From positions 1-5,284 of the forward strand of contig WFPT01000114.1 in the NCBI GenBank assembly GCA_015487365.1: a stretch of DNA of 5,284 nucleotides, written 5' to 3'. The DNA is from Aquificaceae bacterium. GTDB lineage: Bacteria; Aquificota; Aquificia; Aquificales; Aquificaceae. Position numbers and translations under genes: made by a program. The notes beneath the pieces are model-generated. The model was not told the DNA's origin. It saw nothing but the letters and a program-made list of their open reading frames with translations, and did no database searches. How positions within the stretch are numbered: position 1 is the first letter of the stretch; each line of letters begins with the position of its first letter. Shown here in pieces: positions 5,212-5,284 of the stretch.

Positions 5212-5284
5212 ATTATTATCTTAGTGAAGGGAAGGCTTAGGCCCACCAAATCCGTGGTGCTTTCTGCAATCTTTAACATACTGG
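5208..5284 (-). CDS. Possible 3' end of a convergent gene (alternative to the + reading)
   Basis: On the - strand a frame enters at the right edge and runs 24 codons to a TAA at 5210-5208, ending TKIII. It would overlap the stop of the norB-coupled gene by 4 bp tail to tail, a common arrangement in compact genomes. No domain can be recognised in so short a piece. The competing + frame over the same bases is also open, and at most one of the two is likely to be real. Confidence 0.25.
   Translation of the reverse strand, partial: SMLKIAESTTDLVGLSLPFTKIII
5224..5284 (+). CDS. Possible start of another + gene, cut off by window edge
   Basis: A GTG at 5224, 12 bp after the preceding stop, opens a frame that stays open to the window end (20 codons, beginning with a basic stretch GRLRPTK and then hydrophobic VVLSAIFNIL). 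The codons are those favoured by the left-hand genes (AGG, CCC, ACC, TCC, ATA). A basic start running into a membrane helix would suit a transporter, but nothing can be identified. There is no Shine-Dalgarno before the GTG, and the - strand alternative is open too. Confidence 0.33.
   Translation, partial: MKGRLRPTKSVVLSAIFNIL

Noticed and set aside
5244..5259. CACCA...TGGTG hairpin as a terminator of the nor unit
   Set aside because: The stem is only 5 bp with no T-tract on either strand, and it lies within frames that may be coding.

Overview
The window is almost fully coding on the + strand and looks like a chromosomal piece of a thermophilic, respiring, Gram-negative-type bacterium. Aquificales-like organisms (Hydrogenobacter, Thermocrinis and relatives) are my best guess. 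This rests on tight gene packing, heavy use of AGG for Arg and ATA for Ile, charged Lys/Glu-rich proteins and the mix of genes. There is no rRNA or other marker in the window, so the lineage is an inference.

Left block (1-2776). Four genes lie head to tail with almost no space between them: the 3' two thirds of a PilT-type retraction ATPase, a family 1 encapsulin shell protein, a Crp/Fnr-family regulator, and a six-helix CDP-alcohol phosphatidyltransferase. PilT and the encapsulin are 11 bp apart. The encapsulin stop is followed at once by the regulator ATG. The regulator and the transferase overlap by 10 bp. No recognised encapsulin cargo enzyme (ferritin-like protein, DyP peroxidase, hemerythrin) is in the window, and the shell gene carries no fused cargo domain.

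Right block (2777-5211). After a 30 bp gap with a TATAAT box inside an AT-rich inverted repeat come norC and norB, the two subunits of a cytochrome c-dependent nitric oxide reductase. Every metal-binding His of NorB and the CXXCH/Met pair of NorC are present. A 105-residue, three-helix membrane protein overlaps the norB stop by 4 bp and completes the unit. This block, norC above all, is more AT-rich than the left block. norC and norB have strong Shine-Dalgarno sequences, whereas several left-block genes have weak or distant ones.

Right edge (5208-5284). The last 73 bases are open on both strands. They could be the start of another + gene or the tail of a convergent - gene, and the window does not settle which.

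How the genes may work together. NorCB reduces NO to N2O in the cytoplasmic membrane, for denitrification or NO defence. The upstream Crp/Fnr protein is a plausible regulator of it. The point most worth following is the orphan encapsulin directly abutting a Crp/Fnr regulator and lying about 1.2 kb upstream of an NO reductase operon. It suggests, but does not prove, a nanocompartment with an unlinked cargo under redox or nitrosative control.
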